Made by a program: the position numbers and the translations under genes
Assembly: GCA_028711355.1 (NCBI GenBank)
Contig: JAQTSL010000144.1
Span: forward strand, 1 to 8,683
Reading direction: 5' to 3'
DNA length: 8,683 bases
DNA from: Rhodoferax sp.
GTDB taxonomy: Bacteria > Pseudomonadota > Gammaproteobacteria > Burkholderiales > Burkholderiaceae_C
The notes under the pieces: model-generated
The model's database searches: none
Seen by the model: only the letters and a program-made list of their open reading frames with translations
What the model was told of the DNA's origin: nothing
Shown: positions 7,580 to 8,683 of the stretch, piece by piece
Numbering within the stretch: the stretch's first letter is position 1
Layout of the letters: each line of letters starts with the position of its first letter

Positions 7580-7828
7580 ATGGCTGCAAAACACTGGCTT
7601 CCTGAGGCACTGCGGGGTTTGGCCGAAAGCCTGGCGCTGGTGCCGCACGAGATCAACGAAATCGACTGGAAGGCCCGCCTGTCAGACAACAGCGCCCGGC
7701 TGGCCGAGCACCTGATGGCTTTTGCCAACCACCCCGGCGGTGGCACACTGGTGTTTGGGGTGGACGATGATGGCGTTGCGCATGGCAGCGGAAAGAAGTT
7801 TGCTGAATATGTGCCTTACTGGGTTTGA
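7580..7828 (+). pseudogene. N-terminal remnant of a second, different AlbA_2 protein (B)
   Basis: This 82-residue frame opens with WLPEALRGLAESLALVPHEI at residues 6-25. It then reads NEIDWKARLSDN and AEHLMAFANHPGGGTLVFGV, ending that block with DDDGVAHG. It is an AlbA_2-type N-terminus of another subfamily, not a copy of remnant A, and both share the (A)N-x(2-3)-GGT-x-V-x-GV core. Normal members are several hundred residues long and continue after DDDG. Here the last 13 residues (SGKKFAEYVPYWV) do not look like AlbA_2 sequence and end at a stop, indicating a junction near 7785-7790. No clear ribosome binding site precedes the ATG. It sits where the missing middle of protein A should be. Confidence 0.65.
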
Positions 7829-7829
7829 T

Positions 7830-8642
7830 ATTTTCAGCACGAGCGGTTACCGCAACAAGAGTCTGAACCTGATGTTCCAGCTCATGGGCGGTGGCGACAA
7901 GGCGGGCTCGGGCATGGACAAGATTCGGGCGGGTTGGCGTGCGCAGCACTGGCGTTCGCCCCGGCTGGAAGAGTCTTTGCAGCCCGACCGGGTGAAGTTG
8001 GTGCTGCCCATGGTCAGCCTGATACCGGATGAAGTGGACCAGGCGCTGCGCGTGCGCTTTGGTGAACGTTTTGCCAAGCTGGACAAAACGGCGGTGCAGG
8101 CGGTGGTGACGGCCCAGGTGGAAGGCAGCGTCACCAATAGCCGCATGCAGGAAATCACCGGCGAACACTCCAAAGACATCACCAGCGTGCTGCAAAGCCT
8201 GGTGCGCGATGGCCTGCTGACGCAGCAAAACCAGCGGCGCTGGGCGAGTTACCGCGTGGCGGAGGACTCCCCCCAATTCGGCGGGGACTCCCCTGATTTG
8301 GAGGGAGACTCCCCCCAAAGCTCCCCCCAATTGGGCGGGGACTCCCCTCATTTGACGGCGAACTCCCCTCATTTGCCGCCGGAACTCCTGTCATTGGCGG
8401 AACCCGCCCGCCTAAAAGGAAAGCTGCCTGCGGCTGAAATGCAAGCGTTGGTTCTGCGCCTGTGCGATGGCCGGTGGCTGACATCCAAGGATTTGGCTGC
8501 GTTGTTGAACCGCGATGCTGAAAACTTGCAAGGCCGCATTCTTGGCGGAATGGTGAAGAAGGGTTTGTTGGAGTTGCGCTTCCCGGATGTGCCGAATCGG
8601 CCAGATCAGGCGTATCGCACGGTGGCGGTGGGAAATCATTGA
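7830..8642 (+). pseudogene. C-terminal half of an AlbA_2 / RecG-like ATP-binding protein (A-type)
   Basis: The recognisable sequence starts at RNKSLNLMFQLMGGGDKAGS (from 7851) and continues with GMDKIRAGWRAQHW and PDRVKLVLPMVSLIPDEVD. This is the HATPase_c_4/RecG-like region found in full-length A-type proteins. It is followed by a winged-helix-like segment (TNSRMQEITGEHSKDITSVL, then RDGLL), an SP-rich repeat linker (8265-8381), and a second winged-helix-like domain (LTSKDLAALLNRDAENLQGR, then GLLELRFP). The frame extends upstream to an ATG at 7722, but that part overlaps remnant B and matches nothing. An internal ATG at 7872 could start a shorter product. Homology to remnant A suggests the two are halves of one former gene, now in different frames with about 270 or more residues missing between them. 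Confidence 0.7.
8265..8381 (+). repeat. SP-rich heptapeptide (21-nt) tandem repeat in the A-type C-terminal half
   Basis: Five in-frame units stand head to tail: DSPQFGG, DSPDLEG, an extended DSPQSSPQLGG, DSPHLTA and NSPHLPP. Each begins with GACTCCCC or AACTCCCC and is 21 nt long, except the third (33 nt), which holds an extra half unit. The tract links two winged-helix-like segments and is probably a flexible linker. Unit number is expected to vary between strains. Confidence 0.85.
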
Positions 8643-8647
8643 ACACC

Positions 8648-8683
8648 ATGACTCACGAACCCCTGTCTCCCACCGCATCTGCG
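8648..8683 (+). CDS. Start of a downstream gene (3' partial), unknown product
   Basis: An ATG lies 5 nt after the stop of the A-type C-terminal half and opens a frame reading MTHEPLSPTASA to the window edge. Tight spacing and same strand suggest a next gene in the cluster. No clear Shine-Dalgarno sequence precedes it (GGTGGGAAAT lies about 12-20 nt upstream). Only 12 codons are visible, so no family can be named and the call could be wrong. Confidence 0.4.
   Translation, partial: MTHEPLSPTASA

Noticed and set aside
7722..7829. ATG 7722 as the true start of the C-terminal half
   Set aside because: The first 35 or so codons overlap recognisable AlbA_2 sequence in another frame and match no family, so they are a frame shadow.
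8265..8381. CRISPR-like array
   Set aside because: The repeat units are contiguous, in frame and 21 nt long with no unique spacers; they encode a peptide repeat.
8179..8649. Minus-strand 156-codon frame with GSSP-type repeats
   Set aside because: It is the antisense reading of the SP-repeat linker and winged-helix region; its repeats come from the + strand repeat and it has no known domain.

Overview
The GC-rich composition, the codon use and the protein styles (HsdM/HsdS/HsdR and AlbA_2-type proteins) suggest a betaproteobacterium, most likely of the Burkholderiales (Comamonadaceae-like). This is inferred from remembered family sequences, not from a search. Every supported gene lies on the + strand.

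Positions 1-7134 hold a type I restriction-modification operon. Its order is hsdM (5' end cut off by the window edge), a PD-(D/E)XK nuclease of the DUF1016/YhcG family, hsdS and hsdR. The genes are packed tightly: 45 nt separate hsdM from the nuclease gene, the nuclease gene overlaps hsdS by 8 nt, and 11 nt separate hsdS from hsdR. HsdM and HsdS would form the methyltransferase, with HsdS reading the DNA target. HsdR would add the ATP-driven translocase and endonuclease. All key motifs of the three Hsd subunits are present, so the system looks functional. The nuclease gene is an accessory whose role in the operon is not established.

A 13-bp perfect inverted repeat (1434-1464) fills most of the gap before the nuclease gene. 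A second dyad with the same core and the same spacing (TTGTGCAA-N7-TTGCACAA) lies inside that gene at 1866-1892. This pair is the most unusual non-coding signal in the window.

Positions 7155-8642 are a graveyard of defence-type accessory genes. In order there are an N-terminal stub of a GIY-YIG-family protein, an N-terminal stub of a Schlafen/AlbA_2 ATP-binding protein (call it A), an N-terminal stub of a second, different AlbA_2 protein (B), and the C-terminal half of an A-type protein in another frame. The last piece carries a short SP-rich heptapeptide repeat between its two winged-helix segments. A new open reading frame appears to start at 8648 and runs off the window. No RNA genes, CRISPR arrays, IS elements or convincing terminators were seen.
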